Assembly: GCA_017455785.1 (NCBI GenBank) | Contig: JAFSYZ010000084.1 | Span: forward strand, 1 to 10,059 | Length of the DNA: 10,059 nucleotides | From: Candidatus Methanomethylophilaceae archaeon | Lineage (GTDB): Archaea; Thermoplasmatota; Thermoplasmata; Methanomassiliicoccales; Methanomethylophilaceae | Direction: 5' to 3' | In this document: positions 1 to 5,908 of the stretch, one piece after another | Numbering within the stretch: the first letter of the stretch is position 1 | Layout: every line of letters starts with the position of its first letter | Notes under the pieces: model-generated | Told to the model about the DNA's origin: nothing | Database searches by the model: none | The model's input: the letters and a program-made list of their open reading frames with translations, nothing else | Position numbers and translations under genes: made by a program

Positions 1-58
1 CCTCTTTCTTTCTTGTCGCAGCTTCTCCCCTGCGAGCCTGTTGACTTATTGGATTCAT
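1..58 (-). CDS. N-terminal start of a gene cut by the left window edge, unknown product
   Basis: An ATG at 58 on the minus strand opens a frame with no stop to the window edge (19 codons). The peptide begins MNPISQQARRGEAATRKKE and is strongly basic. Two purine-rich Shine-Dalgarno-like stretches (AAGGA and AAAGGA) lie directly upstream, the first about 6 nt before the ATG, which supports this start. It follows the ATPase gene in the same orientation, separated by 164 nt containing repeats and inverted repeats, so it may begin its own transcription unit. Too little is visible to assign a family; a basic N-terminus fits a DNA-binding protein or just a charged leader. Confidence 0.4.
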   Translation of the reverse strand, partial: MNPISQQARRGEAATRKKE

Positions 59-75
59 GTCCTTTCCTTGTTTGA

Positions 76-88
76 GCGATAATATCGC
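76..88. promoter_or_regulatory. 13-bp palindrome GCGATAATATCGC, possible operator
   Basis: GCGATA and TATCGC are perfect 6-bp inverted arms around one central base. The site lies 18 bp upstream of the start codon at 58. An AT core flanked by GC arms is the form of a dimeric regulator site. It contains the same GATAA core as the repeats at 159-211. If it were a TATA box, transcription would start almost at the ATG and the ribosome binding site would be lost, so an operator is more likely. Confidence 0.35.
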
Positions 89-109
89 CCCGTGCTGTCC
101 ATTATCCTG

Positions 110-131
110 CGCGCGTACCCGCGCACGCGCG
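110..131. repeat. GC-rich inverted repeat
   Basis: CGCGCGT at 110-116 pairs with ACGCGCG at 125-131 across an 8-base loop. No T-run follows on either strand, so it is not a classical terminator. The alternating purine-pyrimidine composition is unusual next to the AT-richer repeats beside it. Confidence 0.45.
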
Positions 132-158
132 ACCAGCGGTGTGAGGGTACCCCCGATT

Positions 159-211
159 TTATCGGCCTATTATCGGCCTAAAAACTGCCTATTATCGCAC
201 CTTATCTGCCC
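159..211. repeat. Short direct repeats at about 11-bp spacing (GATAA core on the minus strand)
   Basis: TTATCGGCCTA occurs twice head to tail (159-169 and 170-180). It is followed by a degenerate copy (181-191), TTATCGCACC (192-201) and TTATCTGCCC (202-211). A further TTATC lies at 102-106, and the palindrome at 76-88 carries the core in the inverse direction. Spacing of 10-11 bp puts the copies on one face of the helix, as for cooperative binding of a regulator or initiator protein. The role is inferred. Confidence 0.5.
180..184 (-). terminator. Possible T-run terminator after the ATPase gene
   Basis: On the minus strand a run of five T begins about 38 nt after the ATPase stop codon. Archaeal termination often uses T-rich tracts without a hairpin. 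The run is short and is embedded in the repeat cluster, so support is weak. Confidence 0.25.
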
Positions 212-222
212 CCTTCCCGACC

Positions 223-1167
223 TCATTTCTTCTCGATCAACGATCTCACCTTGCTTATCGATTCAGAAACGTAACCCTGTCTGACCGAGAGTTTTTCCGC
301 GATCTCCATCTGCTTCAATCCCTGTTGCGAGAGCTCATAACATTGGATCCTGCGGGCCCACACGGGATCCTCGCGGTATTTGGCCAATATGTTCTCCACT
401 TCGGTATCGTCCGAGAAATGTTCGTCATGGGTGACCATAGGAGGCAACCTCACATCGGTCAATCCGGATCTGTAGAGTCCGACCCCGACGGAAGGGTCCA
501 GGGATGCGATACAAGCTACGCTGGTTGACTTGATCGCATTGTTCCCGCGGTTCATCTTGTCCCATATCTGCCACAGGATCTTCGTGTACCATTCGCCGAG
601 AAAACCGGTGATAAGCTTCCTTTCTGAGGGTTCCGCGATCCCTGTCTTGAATATGAGGACATCGCCCTGACGGAACGACGGATCTAATTCTCCGAACCTC
701 TGCCACGCCCAGTCGTAGAGGATTAGCCCGGGTTTCCCCTGAAGCTTCTCCTCGAAGACATGCCTTGACTTGTTGTACGTTTTGACGATCTCAGTCTGCT
801 GGAAGACTTGCCTCGATGATGCATAAGTCATGGCATCATCGATGATTATGTACTGGACAGGTTGGTCGTTGATCAGATCCAAAGCAACACGGATGTCGTC
901 CGTGTAGATCACATGGACATTCTCCTCGCCGTACTTTTTGTAGGCTTTCGCAACGCGCCATTCCAGGAGCTTCGATTTCCCGCAACCCTGCCCACCTACG
1001 ATGCAGCACGATGCCTTTGCAACCTGGTTCCCCTTCGGTATTTCGATGAAGAATCTTGCGTCGGTATCCTTGGTGATGTCCCGGAGATGCTGTTTCTCCG
1101 GGAGCATATCATCCATGGAGAGCATGGGTTTCATATCCCGCATCATCGACAGACGTGCAGCGATCAT
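223..1167 (-). CDS. P-loop ATPase with C-terminal helix-turn-helix, putative DNA packaging or translocation ATPase
   Basis: A 314-aa protein. Residues 58-65 form a Walker A loop (GGQGCGKS) preceded by a hydrophobic strand, and residues 107-111 (IIIDD) form a Walker B strand. This makes it a nucleotide-binding ATPase. The middle is rich in aromatic and charged residues (WAWQRFGELD) and I do not recognise its family. The last 35 residues (about 280-312, QQGLKQMEIAEKLSVRQGYVS) look like a helix-turn-helix similar to sigma region 4 or LuxR-type domains, suggesting DNA contact. The ATG overlaps the upstream stop as ATGA and has a strong GGAGGAGAGGA site, so the start is firm and translation is probably coupled. 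As the last gene of a run of membrane and spike-like genes, it could be a viral NTPase or a conjugation ATPase; this is inference. Confidence 0.85.
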   Translation of the reverse strand: MIAARLSMMRDMKPMLSMDDMLPEKQHLRDITKDTDARFFIEIPKGNQVAKASCCIVGGQGCGKSKLLEWRVAKAYKKYGEENVHVIYTDDIRVALDLINDQPVQYIIIDDAMTYASSRQVFQQTEIVKTYNKSRHVFEEKLQGKPGLILYDWAWQRFGELDPSFRQGDVLIFKTGIAEPSERKLITGFLGEWYTKILWQIWDKMNRGNNAIKSTSVACIASLDPSVGVGLYRSGLTDVRLPPMVTHDEHFSDDTEVENILAKYREDPVWARRIQCYELSQQGLKQMEIAEKLSVRQGYVSESISKVRSLIEKK

Positions 1168-1715
1168 TCCTCTCCTCCGAAGATATCCGCGAATATGTCA
1201 CGGTCATCCTCCGAGACGATCTCCAATCCCGAGATTGCTGCAGCCGTGAGATACTTATCACCGCGCATGATGTCGCGGAGCTCGTACAACCCGCGCAATG
1301 TGTTGTCATTGTCCAGATTCTTCAACTGTTCCTGTGTGGTCTCGATGATGTCCTCGAAGATCGGGATTATGTGCTCGTAGAAGAAGAGGTTCAGGATGCG
1401 CTTGGCAACATCCGGTTTCTTCCTCATTCCCTTTATGGAGTATTCGATCACATTCCCCTCGTCGTCATAGGCCACATGCAGCGTCACACCGTCAATGGAT
1501 GCACAGAACTCGTTCTCATCAGTCTCGTATGTCTCGCCTCCTTCCTCGTAGAAGTCGTTGATGCTGTGCTTCATATCACGCAGAGTCTTCCTGATGATCG
1601 CCAGTTTCTGCATCTGGAATTGATAGATCGTCATGTAATCATCATATCCCGAACCGGAATGGATGGCCTTCTTCAGATCACGATTCAGTTTCATTTGCGG
1701 TTTCTTCATTACCAT
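1164..1715 (-). CDS. Hypothetical helical acidic protein, 183 aa
   Basis: No family recognised. The protein is predicted mainly helical and soluble, with no signal peptide or membrane segment. The N-terminus is basic (MKKPQMKLNRDLKKA). A central stretch (about 57-95) is acidic and strand-like (ASIDGVTLHVAYDDEGNVIEY). The C-terminus is strongly acidic (EDDRDIFADIFGGEE). The ATG at 1715 has an AAGGAGG site 6 nt upstream and overlaps the 3' end of the preceding gene by 38 nt; its stop overlaps the ATPase start. It is therefore tightly coupled to both and probably acts with the ATPase. It is unlike the small basic Avd accessory proteins of DGRs. Confidence 0.8.
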   Translation of the reverse strand: MVMKKPQMKLNRDLKKAIHSGSGYDDYMTIYQFQMQKLAIIRKTLRDMKHSINDFYEEGGETYETDENEFCASIDGVTLHVAYDDEGNVIEYSIKGMRKKPDVAKRILNLFFYEHIIPIFEDIIETTQEQLKNLDNDNTLRGLYELRDIMRGDKYLTAAAISGLEIVSEDDRDIFADIFGGEE

Positions 1716-2505
1716 CTTCTTCCTCCTTCTTGAGTTTGGGATTACGTTTTATCAGATCGAACATCCTGTTGACAGGGGCCGTACTGGTGATCTTCTGTTC
1801 TAACTTGAGGGCCATCTCCATGAGCATTGGCCCCTGCTGTCCGCGGAGCTCATGCACCGCTGCAACCAGGTTGGTATTCTGCTGCTGCATTTCCTGCAGG
1901 TACGATTCATCCTGCGAGAGCTGTGCTTTGGAGACCATTCCCGCATATGCGAGGATGATCTCCGTCGTGCACTGTTTAGCATGGAACCTCCAGAATGTGT
2001 GGACCAGTCTTGAGGTGGTCTGGACAGATTCCGCGAAGACCATCGGTTTGTTGATCAACGGCAGCATCGGCACTTTGACCATCAGTGTCCATTCATCATT
2101 GAGCGGAGCGTTGGAGTACAACTCATGCTTCACCCCGAAGAGCAATCTGCGAAGAAGTGCGAGATTGCTCTGTTCCTGTGTGAACATGCGACCTTCCTCC
2201 TCCCAGATCACCCACGGATCCGTTGAGATGTTCTTGTTCCCGAGGGACATGGTTTGTATCATGACGTATGACGTCCTGCCGACAACCAGATAACCGGTAC
2301 CGTAACCGAATAACAACGGGAGATACCAGTATTTGTCCAAGGGTAGCAGTTGGAAGGCATAGTCCAGGAGACACAATCCGCAGATAAGCAGCGTCATGAA
2401 GTCCGTCGGATAGATGAACTTCGCCAGCCTCTGCACACGCGCCCCTAAGACCACACCTATCAATGCCACCAATGTGGACAATCCGATGGTCATCACCAGT
2501 TCCAT
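1678..2505 (-). CDS. Membrane protein with three N-terminal helices and a cytoplasmic-type C-terminal domain
   Basis: A 275-aa protein using the ATG at 2505. Hydrophobic helices lie at about 5-21, 36-54 and 60-77, followed by a soluble region of about 195 residues. That region contains a glutamine-rich, probably coiled-coil stretch (about 195-222, with QEMQQQN) and a highly charged tail (KLKKEEEDGNEETANE). The frame stays open upstream to 2646, but that extension is arginine-rich and wholly inside the preceding gene, and a GGTGA site sits just before 2505, so the shorter form is chosen. The start lies 2 nt after the preceding stop, implying coupling. No family recognised. In context it may be a virion or envelope membrane protein, or part of a membrane complex with the ATPase. 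Confidence 0.85.
   Translation of the reverse strand: MELVMTIGLSTLVALIGVVLGARVQRLAKFIYPTDFMTLLICGLCLLDYAFQLLPLDKYWYLPLLFGYGTGYLVVGRTSYVMIQTMSLGNKNISTDPWVIWEEEGRMFTQEQSNLALLRRLLFGVKHELYSNAPLNDEWTLMVKVPMLPLINKPMVFAESVQTTSRLVHTFWRFHAKQCTTEIILAYAGMVSKAQLSQDESYLQEMQQQNTNLVAAVHELRGQQGPMLMEMALKLEQKITSTAPVNRMFDLIKRNPKLKKEEEDGNEETANETES
1722..1726 (-). promoter_or_regulatory. Strong ribosome binding site fixing the start at 1715
   Basis: GGAGG on the minus strand, 6 nt before the ATG at 1715. It lies inside the 3' end of the preceding gene and explains the 38-nt overlap. Confidence 0.75.
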
Positions 2506-2507
2506 GT

Positions 2508-2741
2508 TCACCAGCCCCAGAATATAGTCGTCAGGATCGTAATCGCCAAGACAGCTCCGAGCTTCAGATTGCCGACCATTCCGGCGTAGAACAGCCCTAT
2601 GACCTGGACGACGACCAGCAATTGCTTCCCGTGGACGGAGATCCATTCCACCGCTGCATTGACGTCACCATAGAGGATGAAGAGGACGAGGCCGCCTATC
2701 AGTCCGAAGGCGGCCAGTATCGAGATCGCCGGTGTGTTCAT
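2508..2741 (-). CDS. Small three-helix membrane protein, 77 aa
   Basis: Starting at MNTPAIS (ATG 2741) the protein is almost entirely hydrophobic, with helices at about 5-24, 38-56 and 58-76, and a short polar loop with DVNAAVEWISVHGKQ between the first two. An in-frame GTG at 2777 would add 12 polar residues. I prefer 2741 because GGAG lies 5 nt upstream of it, while the GTG is buried in a hairpin. It follows the DGR target by 37 nt and precedes the next membrane protein by 2 nt. No family recognised. Size and placement after an anchored surface protein fit a small structural membrane protein of an archaeal pleomorphic virus or a pilin-like subunit; both are guesses. Confidence 0.8.
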   Translation of the reverse strand: MNTPAISILAAFGLIGGLVLFILYGDVNAAVEWISVHGKQLLVVVQVIGLFYAGMVGNLKLGAVLAITILTTIFWGW

Positions 2742-2746
2742 GCGTT

Positions 2747-2750
2747 CTCC
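2747..2750 (-). promoter_or_regulatory. Ribosome binding site deciding the start at 2741
   Basis: GGAG on the minus strand, 5 nt before the ATG at 2741. It favours this start over the in-frame GTG at 2777. Confidence 0.65.
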
Positions 2751-2759
2751 ATCTGAGTG

Positions 2760-2780
2760 GATGTGCGCACAGCGCACATC
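2760..2780 (-). promoter_or_regulatory. Perfect 9-bp hairpin overlapping the stop of the DGR target gene
   Basis: GATGTGCGC (2760-2768) and GCGCACATC (2772-2780) are exact inverted arms around a 3-base loop. The hairpin overlaps the target's TGA and lies just before the ribosome binding site of the next gene. No T-run follows on the minus strand, so it is more likely an mRNA stability, processing or translation-control element than a terminator. Confidence 0.55.
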
Positions 2781-4833
2781 AGATCACTCCCAATCGTCTC
2801 AGGATGTATGCGATAGCAACGATCGCGAGGATGGCGCCGATCACTTTGAACCACTTGATGTGCTCCTCCACGAATCCGTTGATGTCGTCCTCAGTCACCG
2901 TCACATTGTATGTCTGGACGGACTGTGTGCCGTAGAAATTGGTAACGGTCAGCGTCACGGTGTATTCTCCGGCTGCGGCGTAGGTATGGGTGTCGATGAC
3001 GTTCTCGGATGTGTGTCCATCCCCGAAGTCCCACTTGATCTGATATCTTCCGTCACTCTGACAGGCATCCACATAATATGTGTTGGAGCTCAGTGTGAGC
3101 TTGTGGACTATGGCATCTGCCCTCGGATTCGATGTGAACACCAGTTCGGAGATCGCATCCGCGTACAGGGTGATGTCCGTGCTCAGAGGGGACCAGGGCA
3201 CATACGGAGAGGTCAGTTGGGAATCGGTAAACCATCCGTTGAACACGTATCCGGATAGTTCCGGCGTGAATACTACGGCCTCGGTCCCTGTGGGTACCGA
3301 AAGCGTACCTACCCTGGAGTTGCCGTGCATGTACGTGATCGTGATGTAAGGCGACCTCCATATGGAATATGCCGTATGGTTATCGGTGTTCGTGATCTCC
3401 GCACCGGGCGCTACGAATGCCCCGTTGACATAGTATCCGACGTGTGTGTATCCGCTCAGTGTTCCAAGGTTGGGATATGTGGCCCCTTCGGTGATCGTCA
3501 CCGTGGACGTGAGCCCTGATGTATTGACTCCACTGAGTACGGAGTGATCCAAGGTAACACTCTTGACAACAACGACAGGTTCTGAGGACGCCGTCGAATC
3601 GCCGGCGTAAACGAAGGCCAGGCGAGACCCGATGGCGGCGGAGGCGTTGGAAGTGCCGCAACTCGCAACCAGACACGACACACCGGCACCGAGGCCATAG
3701 CTGTAATAGCCACCCACACGCGCCACGGGATTCGAGGAACCGCTGACGCAGACGTAATCGCGTGTTCCCGTCGATGAGGTACCTGCAGTAGCCGTCTTCG
3801 GGAGGCCCCATGTCTCCGCGTTGTAGGTGTGGACCGCTCCGGAATAATTCTGACTTCCGGTCGTATATCCATTCGATGAGCTGTAGATGTTGTTCATTCC
3901 AGTACCGGAGGAGGATGTCTGTCCGGTAGAGCTCTGTGCGACATACAATCCATCGGTCATGAAGAACGTGTTCCCAAGGAATTCATAGACATTACCCCAG
4001 GCGTTCTCGATGAAGATCCTTTCCGCATGTGTCTTGTCCGCGGTCGTCCCATAGTATCCGTTCGCTGCAACGTTGGATCCGCCTGTCGCGGTCTTCGAAC
4101 CGCTGACGATACCGTATGCGAAGGACTGCGAATCCATCGTCCCGAGGACGGTGTAGACACAGTATTTGTAGAGCTGGTGCTGGAACCAATTCCATTGGAA
4201 TGATTCTCCGTTGGTTATTGTTTTGGCCTCGGAATATGTGTTGTAATTCAGCACGTTGAGGTTCGAGATGTTAGAGCTCTCACCGCTCTTCGAATATGCG
4301 ACATTGTTCGCCACCGATGACTCATAGACCCCGATGGCCAGATACGGCCATACCTGCCCGTCGATGGTGTGGGCGTATGCCACCCCTCCTGCCGTCGAAT
4401 CGTTGGTCAGTGTGAGGCTGTTGCCGTTGATCTTCCAATATACCGTCGGGATGCACCACATGACGTCGTATAACGACGCATCGAAGGCGGTACCGTCGAT
4501 CTTCTTCGTCAGATCGAAGGCGGAGATATGGAAGTCCATGTCCCCTGTCGATATGTTGAATCCGGCGTAATATGAACCGAATGGCCCGTATTCGCCGTTC
4601 GCGTCCCATCCCCAACTCCCTACGGATGAGGATGAGAGATTGGTCGTGTTGTTCCCATTGCCATCGGTGACCGAGGTAATGGATGCGGCATTGCTGTCGA
4701 GCGTTATGGTGTAGCTCCATGTGTCCCCTGTCGCCGAGGAATCGTCCGTGAAGGGTACGATCGCCGCGAAGACAGTGAGCACCATTATCGCCACACTGAT
4801 GAACGACATCAGCCTTTTCGAGTGATCATGCAT
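2779..4833 (-). CDS. DGR target: surface protein with variable FGE/C-type-lectin-like domain, InlB-like repeat, PKD domain and C-terminal membrane anchor
   Basis: A 684-aa protein displayed outside the cell or virion. Residues 1-34 form a signal peptide. Residues about 40-415 contain features of the formylglycine-generating-enzyme/Fib_succ_major type of C-type-lectin fold: AWGNVYEF (278-285) matches the family's GNVWEW motif and IGSRLAF (401-407) its closing strand. The VR encodes residues 360-405 inside this domain. A linker of Ig-like character follows, then an InlB/Listeria-Bacteroides-type repeat (about 497-560, with GYVFNGWF), a PKD domain (about 566-647, WDFGDG at 601-606), and a membrane helix (about 661-677) ending in RR. 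The ATG overlaps the RT stop by 8 nt and has GGAG 7 nt upstream. Nearly all known DGR targets carry the VR at the extreme C-terminus; here 279 residues follow it. Likely role: a diversified adhesin or receptor-binding spike. Confidence 0.93.
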   Translation of the reverse strand: MHDHSKRLMSFISVAIMVLTVFAAIVPFTDDSSATGDTWSYTITLDSNAASITSVTDGNGNNTTNLSSSSVGSWGWDANGEYGPFGSYYAGFNISTGDMDFHISAFDLTKKIDGTAFDASLYDVMWCIPTVYWKINGNSLTLTNDSTAGGVAYAHTIDGQVWPYLAIGVYESSVANNVAYSKSGESSNISNLNVLNYNTYSEAKTITNGESFQWNWFQHQLYKYCVYTVLGTMDSQSFAYGIVSGSKTATGGSNVAANGYYGTTADKTHAERIFIENAWGNVYEFLGNTFFMTDGLYVAQSSTGQTSSSGTGMNNIYSSSNGYTTGSQNYSGAVHTYNAETWGLPKTATAGTSSTGTRDYVCVSGSSNPVARVGGYYSYGLGAGVSCLVASCGTSNASAAIGSRLAFVYAGDSTASSEPVVVVKSVTLDHSVLSGVNTSGLTSTVTITEGATYPNLGTLSGYTHVGYYVNGAFVAPGAEITNTDNHTAYSIWRSPYITITYMHGNSRVGTLSVPTGTEAVVFTPELSGYVFNGWFTDSQLTSPYVPWSPLSTDITLYADAISELVFTSNPRADAIVHKLTLSSNTYYVDACQSDGRYQIKWDFGDGHTSENVIDTHTYAAAGEYTVTLTVTNFYGTQSVQTYNVTVTEDDINGFVEEHIKWFKVIGAILAIVAIAYILRRLGVI
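3588..3608 (-). promoter_or_regulatory. GC-rich hairpin 10 nt past the VR, candidate retrohoming hairpin
   Basis: ACGCCG (3588-3593) and CGGCGT (3603-3608) form a 6-bp stem with a 9-base loop. It starts 10 nt beyond the 3' end of the VR. In the Bordetella phage DGR a hairpin or cruciform just downstream of the VR stimulates retrohoming. The stem here is shorter and the loop longer than that example, so the assignment is tentative. Confidence 0.35.
3619..3756 (-). repeat. DGR variable repeat (VR)
   Basis: This 138-bp copy matches the TR at 6034-6171 without gaps. I count 20 mismatches, all at positions where the TR coding strand has A: 12 A to G, 4 A to C and 4 A to T. The 105 non-A positions are all identical. 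The changes alter 15 of 46 residues (360-405), mostly Asn codons, giving for example Arg372, Tyr376, Tyr379, Gly380, Val389 and Ala400. The 3' end is an unmutated stretch, ATCGGGTCTCGCCTG, followed by divergence from the TR that is no longer confined to A. That stretch is the likely initiation of mutagenic homology region. Confidence 0.97.
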
Positions 4834-5908
4834 AATATTGCTCCATTTCTTTGTAGAAACTGCGCCAGGCGAATGCAGCCTTGCGCAGCTCGTTGTTCTC
4901 TTGTGCTTTCCTCTCCACCTTCCAGATCGTGGAACGGTAGAGGTTGTAACCGTTGCACCATTTCAACGACCCTTTGTAGGAGGAAATGGTGCCGTAATCG
5001 TGTTTGGTGAGTCTTTTCCCCTGTTCCAGCCTTGACAGCATGTTCACGGAGACCGCTTTGATCTTCGTTGCAGTGCGTTTCCTCAAGAGCGTGTATTCGG
5101 GGAAGATCCTGTAGCCGACATAGTCGATACCTTCGGTGATAGGACGGATGCACCAGTTGCCCTTCATCTTCAATCCTATCTCTTCGAGATAGGTGACGAC
5201 GATGTTGCGGATCTTGTGCAGCCATTCCTTGGAGTAACCGAGGATCAGGATGTCGTCGATGTATCTTGTGTAGTAATGGCAGTGATGGATCTCCTTCATG
5301 GCATGGTCCATCTGCGAAAGATACAGATTGGCCAGCATCGGGGATGTACGGTTGCCTATCGGCAATCCGGATTCGGGATATTCGTCGACTAGCTTGTCGA
5401 ATTCGAAGAGAAGCTCCCTGTCCTTGATGACGTCACGGAGCTTGCTCTTCATGATCGCCTTATCGATAGAGGGGAAGAACTTGCTCACATCCATCTTCAG
5501 GTAGTATCTGATGCGATCGTCATGTCTGATGTACCCTCTGACCTCTTCGATTGCACTGTGGATACCGTGTCCGGGACGTGAGCCGTGTGTCTGATCTATG
5601 AGTTTCGCATTCAGCCTGTCCTCCAATGCCAATGCTATGGCCCAATGGAATATGCGATCAGGAAACAAGGGAAGGTCCGCGATATGCCTGAGTTTCCCGT
5701 TCTCCATGGTGTCGAACATACGGTACGGGGACGTGTGATAGCTGTGGTCCAATAGGGATTGCTGCAGTTTCTTGAGCTTCTTCTCCCTGTCCTTCAGGAA
5801 GGCGGCGACCTCATCCCTGTCCCTCCTGGAGGAGCAGGCCTTCCTTGCAGCCAATTCGAGATTCTCCATCTTTACGATGTCATGATAGACGTCACCGATG
5901 CGCCTCAT
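4826..5908 (-). CDS. DGR reverse transcriptase
   Basis: A 360-aa protein of usual DGR-RT length. It copies the template RNA into adenine-mutagenised cDNA for transfer into the VR. Motif A is KMDVSKFFPSID with catalytic Asp140. Motif B is GLPIGNRTSP (181-190). Motif C is YIDD (216-219) with Asp218 and Asp219. GYRIF (265-269) follows in the motif D/thumb region. The N-terminal part (YRMFDTMENGKLRHIADLPLFPDR, 62-84, here split as YRMFDTMENG then KLRHIADLPLFPDR) and SRPGHGIHSAI (110-120) are typical of DGR enzymes. There is no maturase, endonuclease or integrase domain. Motif B has IG, as in DGRs, but ends SP where most DGR enzymes have SQ. The ATG overlaps the TR-containing ORF as ATGA, and its stop overlaps the target gene by 8 nt, so all three are probably translated in sequence. 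Confidence 0.97.
   Translation of the reverse strand: MRRIGDVYHDIVKMENLELAARKACSSRRDRDEVAAFLKDREKKLKKLQQSLLDHSYHTSPYRMFDTMENGKLRHIADLPLFPDRIFHWAIALALEDRLNAKLIDQTHGSRPGHGIHSAIEEVRGYIRHDDRIRYYLKMDVSKFFPSIDKAIMKSKLRDVIKDRELLFEFDKLVDEYPESGLPIGNRTSPMLANLYLSQMDHAMKEIHHCHYYTRYIDDILILGYSKEWLHKIRNIVVTYLEEIGLKMKGNWCIRPITEGIDYVGYRIFPEYTLLRKRTATKIKAVSVNMLSRLEQGKRLTKHDYGTISSYKGSLKWCNGYNLYRSTIWKVERKAQENNELRKAAFAWRSFYKEMEQYYA

Larger units (their letters stand above)
59..222. other. Intergenic region with repeats, probable regulatory or origin-like segment
   Basis: No gene is supported here. The stretch holds a 13-bp palindrome (76-88), a GC-rich inverted repeat (110-116 with 125-131), and a run of GATAA-core repeats with about 11-bp spacing (159-211). 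It separates the end of the ATPase gene at 223 from the next minus-strand start at 58, so it may hold that gene's promoter and operator. The density of short repeats also resembles an iteron-type binding region. I cannot separate these possibilities from sequence alone. Confidence 0.55.

Noticed and set aside
159..211. A CRISPR array
   Set aside because: The repeat units are only about 11 bp and contiguous, with no spacers and no cas genes.
1155..1733. Long plus-strand frames such as 862-1380, 1155-1733, 2677-3258, 7746-8252 and 8158-8607
   Set aside because: They lie opposite well-supported minus-strand genes, have shadow-type composition and lack convincing starts or domains.
2506..2646. 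A 47-residue N-terminal extension of the 275-aa membrane protein
   Set aside because: The extension is arginine-rich and lies fully inside the 77-aa protein gene in another frame. The ATG at 2505 has its own binding site and starts directly before a membrane helix.
4826..5908. The RT as a group II intron or retron enzyme
   Set aside because: There are no maturase or endonuclease domains and no intron RNA domain. The N-terminal features and the adenine-specific TR/VR pair identify a DGR.
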